Shown piece by piece: positions 1 to 9,047 of a stretch of DNA of 64,000 nucleotides (positions are counted from its first letter, which is position 1; every line of letters starts with the position of its first letter). Made by a program: the position numbers and the translations under genes. Location of the stretch: contig NZ_FNDY01000019.1 in NCBI RefSeq assembly GCF_900099895.1, positions 1-64,000 of the forward strand. Reading direction: 5' to 3'. This stretch comes from Paenibacillus naphthalenovorans. GTDB taxonomy: Bacteria; Bacillota; Bacilli; Paenibacillales; NBRC-103111. The notes under the pieces were generated by a model, which was given only the letters and a program-made list of their open reading frames with translations, did not search any database and had not been told where the DNA came from.

Positions 1-118
1 GTGTGTTGTGCGCAAACATCACTTTACCAAGGGAGAAGCTCTTTTTCTATATCCGCTTTTTCCAATTCCTACACCCACGGAGATTTTACACTAACAAGAC
101 ATCGGCGGAGAAGGAAAA

Positions 119-622
119 GTGGCTGTTTTTAACGGTTTTTATGGGGTGCAGGCTTGCCGGATCCGCTACGATCTGTTGAAATATGTCGCTCAAGATTATC
201 CGAAGGTCCAGTTTATTGAACCTGAATTACAGGACGTTATCCCTGGAACCATTGAAGATGCCCGCAAGAAGATTCAGGATCTGCTGCTCAAGTATCCGCA
301 GAAGGGCGATCTGAGGGCGGTCTGGGCATGCTGGGACATTCCGGGAATTGGCGCTGCACAGGCCATCGATGCGGCAGGCCGTAAGGACATCAAGGTGTAT
401 GGCGCAGATGGGGAACCGGCTGCACTGGATCTGGTCGCTGACCCGAGCAGCTCTTTTACAGCCATTGCGGCGCAGGAGCCATACAAGGTCGGTCAAGCGG
501 CTGTTGATACGGCGGCCCGTTTTTTGGCGGGACAGGCTGTACCGAAAACGGTATATCTGGATGCTTTCATAGTTACCAAAGAGAATGTGGCAGAGGCGAG
601 AAAGAAGCTGGAGCCTAAGTAA
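119..622 (+). CDS. Sugar ABC transporter substrate-binding protein, C-terminal fragment (probably broken)
   Basis: The 167 residues read as the C-terminal half of a periplasmic-binding-protein type sugar receptor of the RbsB class: a GKVAVFNGF strand, then DARKKIQDLLLKYP, AVWACWD and GADGEPAAL, which are typical of the hinge and second lobe. The GTG at 119 is only where the open frame begins; there is no ribosome site and the family normally has about 330 residues. Just upstream, another frame reads NSYTHGDF, which resembles the preceding part of this family, so a frameshift near 92-118 is likely in addition to the window edge. It sits directly before the ATPase and permeases of the same importer. 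Family is clear; intactness is doubtful. Confidence 0.65.
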   Translation: MAVFNGFYGVQACRIRYDLLKYVAQDYPKVQFIEPELQDVIPGTIEDARKKIQDLLLKYPQKGDLRAVWACWDIPGIGAAQAIDAAGRKDIKVYGADGEPAALDLVADPSSSFTAIAAQEPYKVGQAAVDTAARFLAGQAVPKTVYLDAFIVTKENVAEARKKLEPK

Positions 623-700
623 CCAGCCTTATTCCAAAGGGCAGGGGAATTTGCTGTCCTTTGAATGATTCCCATGCGTAAAGGAGCGAGAAACAGGTCT

Positions 701-2203
701 ATGAGTGAAGCATACATCTTACAGATGCTGGGCATTCAAAAAGAGTTTCCTGGAGTTAAAGCGCTCCAGCATGTTGATTTTGAGCTTCGTCATGGTGAAA
801 TTCATGGCCTTGTTGGAGAGAACGGAGCGGGGAAGTCCACATTGATGAAAATATTGGCCGGGATTTACAGTCAAGACAGCGGAGAGATCCGGTTTCAAGG
901 GCAACCGTTGGAGCGGCTGACGCCGAAGCTGGTAGAGAGGCTGGGCATCCACTTTATTCATCAAGAGCGGTATATTGTCCCTTATCTCACGGTGGCGGAA
1001 TCTTTATTTCTGGGTATCGAGCCATCCGTCACGCCAATAAAATGGATGAAACGGCGATCGCTTGAGAAAGAGGCCGAAGCTCATCTGAAAGAGAAGGTGG
1101 GCTTATCGATTGCTGGCTATCGGCTGATCGGCGAACTGACGGTAGGCGAGCAGCAGTTGATTCAGGTTTGCCGTGCCCTGCTTCATCAACCGAAAATTAT
1201 TGTGTTTGACGAGCCTACAGCGGTGCTGGCGAAACGCGAGGCCGATCGATTGTTTGAAATGATCCGCGATCTGAAGGAAAGAGGCATCGGGATTATTTAT
1301 ATCTCGCACTATTTGGGTGAAATTGTTCAAATTTGCGACCGGATCACGGTTTTTCGAAATGGAGCCAAAATCAATACGGTGGATACGAAGGGACTATCTA
1401 TCGAGGATATTGTTTATATGATGGTGGGTCGGCGTTTAGAGGAGCAGTTTCCCGAGAAACACTTGGTCTCGGGCCATACCTTGTTGAATGTGAAAGGCTT
1501 AACTCACGAAACACAATTTCGCAATATCGATTTGCAAGTCCGCAGCGGTGAAGTTGTCGGCGTCACGGGATTAATGGGATCGGGGCATTCCAGCCTCGGA
1601 CAGGCTCTATTCGATGGCGTCGGCCTGGTGGGCGGCCATATTGAAATTGAAGGCCGCCACATGGCCGGCATCAATCCGGAGCGGGCGGTATCTGCAGGCA
1701 TCGGGTATTTGCCTGAAGATCGGCGCAGACAGGGGATTGTGCAAAATATGTCGGTTCGAGAAAATATCACACTCGCAAGTCTCAAAAAAATAAGTAAAGC
1801 GGGCGTCATTCGATTAAAACAGGAGTTTCGGAAAGCTGCCGAGCTCATCGAGCGGCTGGAAATTCGCACGCCGAATCAGGAAGCATCCGTGAATTATTTA
1901 AGCGGCGGCAATCAGCAGAAGGTCGTGCTGTCCAAATGGCTGAGCAGCGGGGCTAAATTGTACATTATGAACCAGCCTACAGCTGCGGTAGATGTAGGCG
2001 CCAAGGTGGAGATTTACTCGTTGATCAGCAGCTTGGTCAAGCAAGGGGCCGGCGTGCTTTTGGTCACTCAGGATTTGCAGGAACTGATAGGCCTGAGCAA
2101 CAGAATTCTGGTCATGTACCGCGGAGAAATCATTCGTGAGCTGGATGGAAGTGACGTGACATCGGATGAGTTGATGCTCAGCTTGATGGGAGGAGGAACC
2201 TGA
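701..2203 (+). CDS. Sugar ABC transporter ATP-binding protein, two fused ABC domains (RbsA/MglA type)
   Basis: A tandem ABC ATPase of about 500 residues that would energise sugar uptake with the two permeases downstream. The first domain has Walker A GENGAGKST, signature LTVGEQQ and Walker B FDEPTAVL. The second has a degenerate Walker A (GLMGSGHSS), a good signature LSGGNQQKV, and a Walker B reading MNQPTAAVDVGAK, where the usual catalytic Glu is Gln, so only the first site looks catalytically complete. An ATG at 701 begins MSEAYILQM and follows AAAGGAG at 680-686 at a rather long distance; in-frame ATGs at 665 and 674 are alternatives. Its stop is immediately followed by the permease start. 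Confidence 0.88.
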   Translation: MSEAYILQMLGIQKEFPGVKALQHVDFELRHGEIHGLVGENGAGKSTLMKILAGIYSQDSGEIRFQGQPLERLTPKLVERLGIHFIHQERYIVPYLTVAESLFLGIEPSVTPIKWMKRRSLEKEAEAHLKEKVGLSIAGYRLIGELTVGEQQLIQVCRALLHQPKIIVFDEPTAVLAKREADRLFEMIRDLKERGIGIIYISHYLGEIVQICDRITVFRNGAKINTVDTKGLSIEDIVYMMVGRRLEEQFPEKHLVSGHTLLNVKGLTHETQFRNIDLQVRSGEVVGVTGLMGSGHSSLGQALFDGVGLVGGHIEIEGRHMAGINPERAVSAGIGYLPEDRRRQGIVQNMSVRENITLASLKKISKAGVIRLKQEFRKAAELIERLEIRTPNQEASVNYLSGGNQQKVVLSKWLSSGAKLYIMNQPTAAVDVGAKVEIYSLISSLVKQGAGVLLVTQDLQELIGLSNRILVMYRGEIIRELDGSDVTSDELMLSLMGGGT

Positions 2204-3211
2204 ATGATTCCGGTAATCCGAAGGAGTAGCGGTACGAGTACGATTTCTTCAATTTCTTCATTTGTATTTAGGTATAGCGGTTATTTTACCTTTGTTCTTG
2301 TGGCCTTGTATTTTTCCGTTCGCTCCCCTGCTTTTTTGACGTTGAAGAATGTGCTGAATATTTTGCTTCAATCCAGCGCTTTGGGGATTATTGCCTGCGG
2401 CATGACAGCCGTTATTATCGGCGGCGGCAACCATGTCATTCGAGGGGGCATTGATTTATCACTGGGGAATAATCTCGCTCTCAATGCTGCCATTACAGCA
2501 GCGTTAATTAGTCACGGGTATTCGTTATGGGCGGCCGCCGGAGCAGCGCTTTTATCCAGTGTGGTTGTAGGGGTTATCAATGCGTTTGCTATAGTCAAAC
2601 TGAAATTTATCCCGCTGCTGGGCACTCTTTCGGTTATGTATATATTACAAGGCGTGCAGCTGCTTATTACGAATAATAAAGTGATCAGCATATCCGAACC
2701 GACGTTGAATTTGATAGCGAACGGCGCCTTCCTGCACATACCGGTGCCGGTATGGATGTTTCTGATCGTAGGGGCGATGGCGTATGTGCTGTTCAATCAT
2801 ACCGTGTTCGGCAACTGGGTATACGCCGTCGGAGGAAATCCGGAAGCTGCCAGAGCGGCTGGTGTCCATGTCAATCTGACATTGGCTTTAACTTATATTA
2901 TAGCCTCCATCACGGCGTTCATCGCCAGCTTAATTATTGTGGCCCGCTTATCGGGTACCGTAACCGGTATTGGAGATATCATGCTGCTGGATATCCTGCT
3001 GGCCGGGTTAATGAGCGCTGTCTTCAGCAAATTATCTGTGCCTAATATGGCAGGCGCGGTTCTTAGTGCGTTGTTTGTGGGGATGTTGTCCAACGGATTT
3101 ACATTAATCAATGTTCCCACGTACTGGGTATTTGCGATTAAAGGCGCATTAATACTTGTGGCTGTTGCGATTACCACAACACAGCAAAGGAGGGTGAAGC
3201 CGCATGTCTAG
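2204..3211 (+). CDS. Sugar ABC transporter permease, RbsC family (first)
   Basis: Integral membrane subunit of 335 residues with about nine or ten hydrophobic segments. It contains the RbsC-family stretch GGIDLSLG near residue 85 and the cytoplasmic loop VYAVGGNPEAARAAGV near residue 207 that contacts the ATPase. The ATG directly follows the ATPase stop, and GGAGGA of the preceding coding end serves as ribosome site. The gene overlaps the second permease by 8 bases. Two different permeases imply a heterodimeric channel, as in several rhamnose or autoinducer-type importers. The substrate cannot be read from the sequence. Confidence 0.88.
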   Translation: MIPVIRRSSGTSTISSISSFVFRYSGYFTFVLVALYFSVRSPAFLTLKNVLNILLQSSALGIIACGMTAVIIGGGNHVIRGGIDLSLGNNLALNAAITAALISHGYSLWAAAGAALLSSVVVGVINAFAIVKLKFIPLLGTLSVMYILQGVQLLITNNKVISISEPTLNLIANGAFLHIPVPVWMFLIVGAMAYVLFNHTVFGNWVYAVGGNPEAARAAGVHVNLTLALTYIIASITAFIASLIIVARLSGTVTGIGDIMLLDILLAGLMSAVFSKLSVPNMAGAVLSALFVGMLSNGFTLINVPTYWVFAIKGALILVAVAITTTQQRRVKPHV

Positions 3212-4208
3212 GACGGCAGACAGAGATTTTATGCGGTATAGCACACTAGTGGCTTTATTTGCGGTCATCGTCACATTTTCAATCATTTCTCCGTCGTTTC
3301 TATCCTTCAGCAATCTTTCCAATATTTTAAGCCAGTCTGCCGTGCTTGCTTTAGTTGCCGTAGGCTTATGCTTTGTGATTGCTTCCGGGGGGATTGATTT
3401 ATCGATTGCCGTTTCATTTGATATCGGAGCGATGGTTGCTGTCATGCTGCTGAAAGCGGGCTTTGGTTGGCTGCCTGCCATAACGATCGCGTTAGCTGCG
3501 GGAGTCCTGGTAGGCTTGTTTAACAGCTTGTTGATTGTCAGAGTAAGATTGTCGCCTTTTCTGGTCACCTTGGGAACGTTATTCATCGGTGAAAGCATAG
3601 AGAAAATTTTTACCCGAGGCGGGGAACCCGTCTATTTCCCGGGAATGAGCGAAGTGGTCAAGTTTTTGGGACGCGGCAGCGTATTTGTGTTTACCGGAGA
3701 GGATGGCGGGCGAATCGATATTAAGTTTTCAATCATCATCGCCATTGCTGCTGCGATTGGGGCTCATTTCCTGCTTAACAGAACGGTCTTCGGCCGTCAT
3801 CTCTATGCGCTGGGAGACCAGAAGGAGGCTGCCGTACTCTCCGGCGTGCCTGTAAACAAGTATACCGTTTACGCTTTTGTATTGAGCGGTGTGATCTGCT
3901 CCTTTGCCGGTATCATCGGTTCTTCCGTGTTAACGTCATTCGTTCCCTTGAGCGGCCGATATTACTTATTGGATGCGATAGGTGCAGTATTTATAGGCAG
4001 TGCACTAAACCGTCAGGGCCATGCCAACATCCCGGGGACATTGATCGGCGTGCTGTTTTTTGGCGTGGTATCCAATGGGCTTAATTTATCGGGCATTAAT
4101 TTTTACTGGCAAAGCGTAGCACGCGGCGTTCTAATCTTCCTTATCTTGTCTTGGGATTCTTTGGCTAAGAAGAGAAGGATAAGTTCTAGCAAGAGCAGAT
4201 ACGCATGA
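3204..4208 (+). CDS. Sugar ABC transporter permease, RbsC family (second)
   Basis: The second membrane subunit, 334 residues, with GGIDLSIA near residue 69 and the coupling loop LYALGDQKEAAVLSGV near residue 200. It starts within the end of the first permease (AGGAGG at 3187-3192 gives good spacing), so the two are translationally coupled. It ends with basic residues (AKKRR) typical of a cytoplasmic tail. A factor-independent terminator follows, so this is the last gene of the importer operon. Confidence 0.88.
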   Translation: MSRTADRDFMRYSTLVALFAVIVTFSIISPSFLSFSNLSNILSQSAVLALVAVGLCFVIASGGIDLSIAVSFDIGAMVAVMLLKAGFGWLPAITIALAAGVLVGLFNSLLIVRVRLSPFLVTLGTLFIGESIEKIFTRGGEPVYFPGMSEVVKFLGRGSVFVFTGEDGGRIDIKFSIIIAIAAAIGAHFLLNRTVFGRHLYALGDQKEAAVLSGVPVNKYTVYAFVLSGVICSFAGIIGSSVLTSFVPLSGRYYLLDAIGAVFIGSALNRQGHANIPGTLIGVLFFGVVSNGLNLSGINFYWQSVARGVLIFLILSWDSLAKKRRISSSKSRYA

Positions 4209-4212
4209 TTTT

Positions 4213-4250
4213 AGGGGCGAGCCTAATGAAAGGCTGCGCCCCTTGTTTTA
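4213..4250 (+). terminator. Rho-independent terminator of the sugar ABC operon
   Basis: AGGGGCGAGCCT pairs with AGGCTGCGCCCCT (one bulged base) around a short AATGAA loop and is followed by TGTTTTA. It lies 5 bases after the permease stop. Confidence 0.75.
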
Positions 4251-4400
4251 GTGGAGTTTGGAAGTTGTTGTAACTGAATTCGATTCTAAATATTTTGATT
4301 TACAAAAAAATATTATGGAAGTTTGAGTACACCTTTTTTCATTTAATGCCTAAATTAGAAGTTATCCTTCGATAAAATACGCGCAGTTTTCTCTATATTT

Positions 4401-5274
4401 ATGATATCATTATTTGCCAAGACCATTGCCTACACCATGATCCATCACATTTCTGGATATGTTCTGGAACGATTGGAGTCGCATTTGCAGCATTGCTCTC
4501 AAACAATGGACGAGACTGTCACGAAGCCGTTTGCGGAATTGATCGAGATGGTCCGCTCCTGGCATTGGGAATTCTCTTCCTCTCTCCCCCACGACTGCTC
4601 ACTGAACGGACTTTGGTTTGACGGGGGCTCGACGATGTATGTAGATGCTAGAGCTGAAGCTTTGTAAAGCAATGACTATGAATTGCTTTACTATACGACG
4701 TTGAATTTTGCCTTCTATAACTGGAGCGGCGCTTATTTTCGCCTCGGACTAATACCGAAGTCGAAGAAGACGCGGCAGTATCTTTATATTTATGACTTTT
4801 ACCATTACTTCGGCCTGGCCTCGAACATGAAGTCACCACTGAATAAGAAGGATTTGATCCCGAAACGAGTATAACTAGGGCTATGATTTCTATAAGGGCC
4901 TCTACCCCAATTTCAATATGGATTATTATAAATTTTATCGAATTATGGATGCGAAAATAACCCGTAAAGACGGTGTATTCGAGCCCCCCTCCCGGCTAAT
5001 GGCGACATTCTTGGAGGACTGGGTGAACGGGAGAATTACCCCTTCACCATGCAATACTCCCGCCGTGACGTTAAGGGAGGAGTCGTACTACGGGCTTACC
5101 GTGAAAATACGATGGCCCGGCTACAGATTCGTCCGTCAATTCGTTCCAGGCAAGCAGCCGAATTTCGGCGAAATGGGCTTCTGCCATTACGTAACAGACT
5201 ACGAATATACATACTATTTCTACAAAACAGCCGACGTCTTCTACGCGGCCAATGGGCGATTCCCTTCGGTGTGA
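4401..5274 (+). pseudogene. Eroded unidentified gene(s), three frame-broken pieces
   Basis: Coding-like pieces at 4401-4667, 4683-4874 and 4918-5274 lie on the same strand and are separated only by stops or frame changes. The later pieces are rich in Tyr, Phe and Trp (for example FAFYNWSGAYFRLG and YEYTYYFYKTADVFYAANG), which is unlike random shadow reading. None has a convincing ribosome site. The last piece reads without a gap into the AAA-ATPase tail in another frame. I do not recognise the family. The simplest view is one or two decayed genes at a deletion junction. Confidence 0.4.
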
Positions 5275-5711
5275 GTGAGCTCATCATTGCCTTCCTCAAC
5301 TACCGGGGAGGCTTCTTATTCCAGTTCGATCCGGCTGGGGATACGATCGCTTTTCCTTCCCCCCGAAGCTGGGGCTTCGCAGATACGTTCCTGAAATTGC
5401 ATGCGAATGCGGTGCAGGACGCCTATCCGCTCATCGCAAGCGCCATCGGGGAAGCGGCTGCCGCAGAGCTTCGCGCTTTTGCCAAGTTGCTCGAAGCGAA
5501 AGCGGCCAAATTGCTGGAGGAGGATTTCAGTACGCAATTTTCCGTGGGTTTAATGAACAAGGACTTGGCTTTATCCAGGCAATTGGCTGCTGAATTGAAG
5601 GTCCCGGCCTTGATGCTGGCGCAGGCAAAGGAGTTGTTTGTAATGGGGATGAACCGGGGATATCAAGATGAGGATGTTTCCGCGATGGTGAAACTGTACA
5701 GCCATTTTTAA
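5273..5711 (+). pseudogene. Chimeric remnant: AAA ATPase C-terminus joined to 3-hydroxyisobutyrate dehydrogenase C-terminus
   Basis: From about 5276 the frame reads SELIIAFLNYR, FQFDPAG, AFPSPRSWGFAD and SAIGEAAAAELRAF, which matches the C-terminal region of MoxR-like/AAA ATPases. From about 5495 the same frame changes into DFSTQFSVGLMNKDLALS, ELKVPALMLAQAKELF and GYQDEDVSAMVKLY, the C-terminal helical domain of 3-hydroxyisobutyrate dehydrogenase/tartronate semialdehyde reductase. Both catalytic parts are absent. The N-terminal part of the long open frame (5049-5270) is Arg-rich and looks like out-of-frame reading. I conclude that deletion fused two unrelated gene tails. Product unlikely to be functional. 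Confidence 0.6.
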
Positions 5712-5752
5712 TTTGGCGGGTACCTTGGGCTCACGACCATAGGCCCCGTCCT

Positions 5753-6433
5753 TTACCGAAGCCACCAAATGATCCATGGCGCGACGCATAACGTGATGAA
5801 TGCGGTCAGTATCATCGACACGACCGCGATGGAGCCGGAGACGGGACTATACTCTATCGCTTGCCGGATGCCGGCCGAGTGAGCGCTGGTTCCCAGGAGG
5901 ATGCCGCGGGAGACGGGACTTTGAACATGGAACCACTTGATGATCAACGGACCGACGAGGATGCCGAGCAATCCGGTCATCAAGGTAGCAAGCGCGGTGA
6001 CGGACGGAATGCCTCCGGTCATGCGGGTGACGGCAAGGGCGATGGGTGTCGTGGCGGAGTGCGGCGCAAGGCTGGAGACGAGCTCCGCATGTAAGCCGAA
6101 CAGATGGGCGAGTCCGGCCGATGTTACGACGGCGGCGACGGAGCCGCAGCTGACGCTTGCGACGATGACATAAGCATGGTTTCGGAGCACGTCGAGATGC
6201 TTGTATAAGATGACGGCGAGCGCGATAGTAGCGGGCTCCATCATGCCGGTGAGCCATGCGCCTCCTTTGTTGTAGCTTTCAAAGGGCACGCCTGCGGCTT
6301 CAACGAGCGCGATGACGACGACCGGCGTAACCAGCAGTGGAGTCAAATACACCTTGGGAAACAGGATATACATGCGTTTGGACACCCAGTAAACCGCAAC
6401 GGTGCAGCACAGCCAAAAGATCGCCTCCATCAT
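5753..6433 (-). CDS. LrgB/CidB-family membrane protein
   Basis: A 226-residue hydrophobic protein with the LrgB features TPLLVTPVVVIAL, SYNKGGAWLTGMMEPATIALAVILYK and LAPHSATTPIALAV. LrgB/CidB proteins work with the LrgA/CidA partner in the cytoplasmic membrane; they were first linked to murein hydrolase control and later to export of small organic acids such as pyruvate or glycolate. The start is placed at 6433 because ATG overlaps the TGA of the upstream partner (ATGA), giving translational coupling; the longer open frame to 6487 adds an Arg-rich, non-family extension. Confidence 0.88.
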   Translation of the reverse strand: MMEAIFWLCCTVAVYWVSKRMYILFPKVYLTPLLVTPVVVIALVEAAGVPFESYNKGGAWLTGMMEPATIALAVILYKHLDVLRNHAYVIVASVSCGSVAAVVTSAGLAHLFGLHAELVSSLAPHSATTPIALAVTRMTGGIPSVTALATLMTGLLGILVGPLIIKWFHVQSPVSRGILLGTSAHSAGIRQAIEYSPVSGSIAVVSMILTAFITLCVAPWIIWWLR

Positions 6434-6801
6434 TGGACCTGTCTCTCTTTCCGGGCGGACAGCCGCTGACCGACGAGGGCGCTGCAAAACATGACGGCGA
6501 GCACGCTAAGGATGATGATGCCGACGATGGCGATACCGTGATCCGCAAGCAAGCTTTTATAATTGATGATGCCTACGAAGGCGGGAATAAAAAACAGCAG
6601 CATTTCGGCAAGCAGCCATCTGGAGCCCAATTCGATCCACTCCAGGCGAATGACCCTGCTTTTCAGAAGCGCAAACAACAGCACGATCCCTACAATACTG
6701 CCCGGCACCGGGAAGCCGGACCATTGTACGATGGCGTCCGCTATTTTGGCAATCAGAACAAAAAACAATACCTGTACACCTGTAAGCAACCATGACTTCA
6801 T
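6430..6801 (-). CDS. CidA/LrgA-family holin-like protein
   Basis: A 123-residue protein with four hydrophobic segments and the family motifs FPVPGSIVGIVLLF and LFFIPAFVGIINY. It is the partner of the LrgB-type protein and overlaps it by 4 bases. The ATG at 6801 has AAGGGG 8 bases upstream; a GTG at 6810 would be too close to that site. The divergent LysR-type gene is in the arrangement known for cidR-cidAB in Bacillus and Staphylococcus, which argues for Cid rather than Lrg identity and for induction by overflow metabolites such as acetate. That assignment is inference from context. Confidence 0.88.
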   Translation of the reverse strand: MKSWLLTGVQVLFFVLIAKIADAIVQWSGFPVPGSIVGIVLLFALLKSRVIRLEWIELGSRWLLAEMLLFFIPAFVGIINYKSLLADHGIAIVGIIILSVLAVMFCSALVGQRLSARKERQVQ

Positions 6802-6862
6802 GGACCGCACCCCTTCCGTCGTTGTTTAAAGTGAGTATACAAAGCGGGGTTCCATATGTAAA

Positions 6863-6886
6863 ATGAATTTATAGAATTCAATTCAT
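6863..6886. promoter_or_regulatory. Probable LysR-regulator operator between cidA-like and LysR genes
   Basis: An inverted repeat ATGAATT-N10-AATTCAT, 24 bases long, lies in the 120-base divergent gap. It fits the LysR pattern of a dyad with T and A about 11 bases apart, and its place between the two starts suits combined autoregulation and activation. Confidence 0.5.
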
Positions 6887-6921
6887 TCCATTTATTTATG
6901 GTTGTATGAGGGGGAATGCCG

Positions 6922-7809
6922 ATGGAGCTGCGCCACTTGCAGTACATCGCAGAAATCGTGCGGTGCAGCAGCTTTACCAAAGCCGCGGAAAATCTAAATG
7001 TGACACAACCGACCATAAGCAAAATGATCCAAAATCTGGAGAATGAATTGAACGCAGACATTTTTGTCCGGAACGGAAGACAAATCCAATTGACGGATGT
7101 AGGCGAAGCGATCTTGAAATATTCCGGACCGATTCTGCAGATGTTCGAAAATTTAAAAACGGAAATCAATGACCTGACCTTCCTGAACAAAGGCAGCATT
7201 CGCATCGGTTTGCCGCCCATGGCGGGATCGAGCTTCTTCCCGGACGTGATTAAAAAATTTCAGGACCGTTATCCGGGGATCACGATGAAGATGGTGGAGG
7301 ATGGCGCAAGAAAAATCGAGGAAAGCATCGAAGAAGGCTTGCTGGACGCAGGAATTTTGCTGCTGCCGGTCAATCAGGCGGTGTTCGATTGGTTTCCGAT
7401 TTTTAATGATCGGCTCAAGGTCGTGATGCATCCCGCACATCCGTTAGCGGATCGGGAGCAAATTGAACTGGCCGAACTGGAGCAGGAACGGTTTATATTA
7501 TTTAACAGCAATTTTACCCTGCATGATCGGATCAAGAATGCATGCCGTTCGGCGGGCTTCGTCCCCCGCATCGTATCCGAAAGCTCCCAATGGGATTTAA
7601 TTCGGGAGATGGTAAGAGCCGATCTGGGCATTGCGTTTCTGCCGGACACCATCTGCCGCTTGTTGGATCCGGATAAAGTAAAAGCGATCCCGTTGGTACC
7701 TGAAATTCCGTGGCAGCCCGTGATGGCCTGGAGACGGAAGGGATATCAATCGTTGGCCGCAAGAGAATGGATCGCTTTCACAAAACAAATTTTTTCCGAT
7801 TCTACTTGA
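6922..7809 (+). CDS. LysR-family transcriptional regulator (CidR-like)
   Basis: A 295-residue LysR-type regulator: winged HTH at residues 1-60 (MELRHLQYIAEIV, SFTKAAENLNVTQPTISKMIQNLE) and an effector-binding domain from about residue 88 (SIRIGLPPMAGSSFFPDVI). The ATG at 6922 has GAGGGGG about 8 bases upstream; the ATG at 6916 would sit almost on that site. Its divergent position suggests that it controls the CidA/LrgB-type pair. The N-terminus and length match CidR of Bacillus; effector unknown. Confidence 0.85.
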   Translation: MELRHLQYIAEIVRCSSFTKAAENLNVTQPTISKMIQNLENELNADIFVRNGRQIQLTDVGEAILKYSGPILQMFENLKTEINDLTFLNKGSIRIGLPPMAGSSFFPDVIKKFQDRYPGITMKMVEDGARKIEESIEEGLLDAGILLLPVNQAVFDWFPIFNDRLKVVMHPAHPLADREQIELAELEQERFILFNSNFTLHDRIKNACRSAGFVPRIVSESSQWDLIREMVRADLGIAFLPDTICRLLDPDKVKAIPLVPEIPWQPVMAWRRKGYQSLAAREWIAFTKQIFSDST

Positions 7810-7857
7810 TTTTGCCAACTATTTTTGTAAATATAAGATTCATAAAGGAGTGATAGA

Positions 7858-8862
7858 ATGAAGGCGATTGTACATGCAGGGAAGAGCGGATTGGACGGCT
7901 TATCCGTTCAGGAGATGGAAGAGCCGCAGCCTGGGGCGGGAGAGGTAAGGGTCAAATTAAGAACGGCGGGAATGAATCACCGGGATCTTTTTGTCCTCGA
8001 ACGCCATAAGCCGACGGATCCGCCTGTCATTATCGGTTCAGACGGGGCCGGTGTCATCGATGCCGTCGGCGAAGGCGTAACGCACGTCCAAGTAGGAGAC
8101 GAGGTGATCATTAATCCAAGTCTTGGATGGAAGGAGAACAGCGAAGCGCCTCCCGCGGGTTATGAAATTCTGGGGTTTCCCAAACACGGCACTTTTGCGG
8201 AAAAGGTCATTGTGCCTGGCGATAATGCCATCCTTAAACCCCGTTATTTAACTTGGGAGGAAGCCGGCGTGCTGTCTTTGGCGGCGCTCACAGCGTATCG
8301 CGCATTGTTTACGAGGGCTCGCATCCGGCCCGGCATGAAGGTGCTGATCCCGGGCATCGGCGGCGGTGCCGCTACGTTTCTTCTTCAGTTTGCCAAAGCG
8401 GCGGGTGCTACCGTATATGTAACCTCCCGATCGAAGGAGAAATGCAGGAAAGCCCTGGAATACGGTGCCGACCGCGCGATCGACAGTCATGACGATTGGG
8501 GCACGGCGCTTGACGGAGCAAAGGTGGATGTCGCCATTGAAAGCGTCGGCGCGGCTACATTTCATAAGTCGCTTGAACGGCTGCGTCCGGGAGGCACCAT
8601 AGTCACGTTCGGCGCTTCCACGGGAGATGTCGTTCCATTCAATTTGCGCGACTTCTTCTATGGCCAGTATAATTTGTTGGGGACGACGATGGGAAGCGGG
8701 GAAGAGTATCGGGAGATGCTCCAATTTATTGAAACCCATCAAATCAAACCCGTGCTGGACCAAATGATGCCGTTGGAGCAATATGCGCAGGCGTTCGAAC
8801 GGATGGAGCGCGCGGCACAGCTGGGCAAAATCGGGTTTTATGTCGGCTCCGGCGGCCATTAG
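7858..8862 (+). CDS. Zinc-independent alcohol dehydrogenase/quinone oxidoreductase family protein (MDR superfamily)
   Basis: A 334-residue medium-chain dehydrogenase/reductase, GroES-like in the first half (GMNHRDLFVLERH, GSDGAGVIDAVGEGV) with a Rossmann fold after (VLIPGIGGGAATFLLQFAKAAGATVYVTS). The usual zinc ligands are missing: the Cys position is Asn (GMNHRD) and there is no GHE motif, so it is probably an NAD(P)H-dependent reductase like YogA rather than a zinc alcohol dehydrogenase. AAAGGAGTG precedes the ATG by 6 bases. It stands alone between the LysR gene and a strong terminator. Substrate unknown. Confidence 0.82.
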   Translation: MKAIVHAGKSGLDGLSVQEMEEPQPGAGEVRVKLRTAGMNHRDLFVLERHKPTDPPVIIGSDGAGVIDAVGEGVTHVQVGDEVIINPSLGWKENSEAPPAGYEILGFPKHGTFAEKVIVPGDNAILKPRYLTWEEAGVLSLAALTAYRALFTRARIRPGMKVLIPGIGGGAATFLLQFAKAAGATVYVTSRSKEKCRKALEYGADRAIDSHDDWGTALDGAKVDVAIESVGAATFHKSLERLRPGGTIVTFGASTGDVVPFNLRDFFYGQYNLLGTTMGSGEEYREMLQFIETHQIKPVLDQMMPLEQYAQAFERMERAAQLGKIGFYVGSGGH

Positions 8863-8887
8863 ATCGGGGCGGCCCCGATCTTTTTTT
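8861..8887 (+). terminator. Rho-independent terminator
   Basis: AGATCGGGG-CGG-CCCCGATCT forms a perfect 9-bp stem with a 3-base loop and is followed by seven T's. It begins at the stop codon of the oxidoreductase gene. Confidence 0.9.
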
Positions 8888-8990
8888 GTATGAACATACA
8901 AAAAATATAGCCCGTTATGCGGAATGTTGTTATATAAAAAACCATTTCTTTCTTCGCATCGAGACGGTATACTTCAAATCACAGTCATTT

Positions 8991-9005
8991 TTGTAAGCGT
9001 TTCCC
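8991..9005 (+). promoter_or_regulatory. cre-like site ahead of the deleted amidohydrolase copy
   Basis: TTGTAAGCGTTTCCC matches the CcpA consensus WTGNAANCGNWNNCW except for the last base. The same 15 bases recur ahead of the intact copy at 14935, so this is part of the duplicated control region. It suggests carbon catabolite control. Confidence 0.5.
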
Positions 9006-9047
9006 TTTGTCGAATTCACTCTTTTTGAAAATCAAGGAGGAATGACC

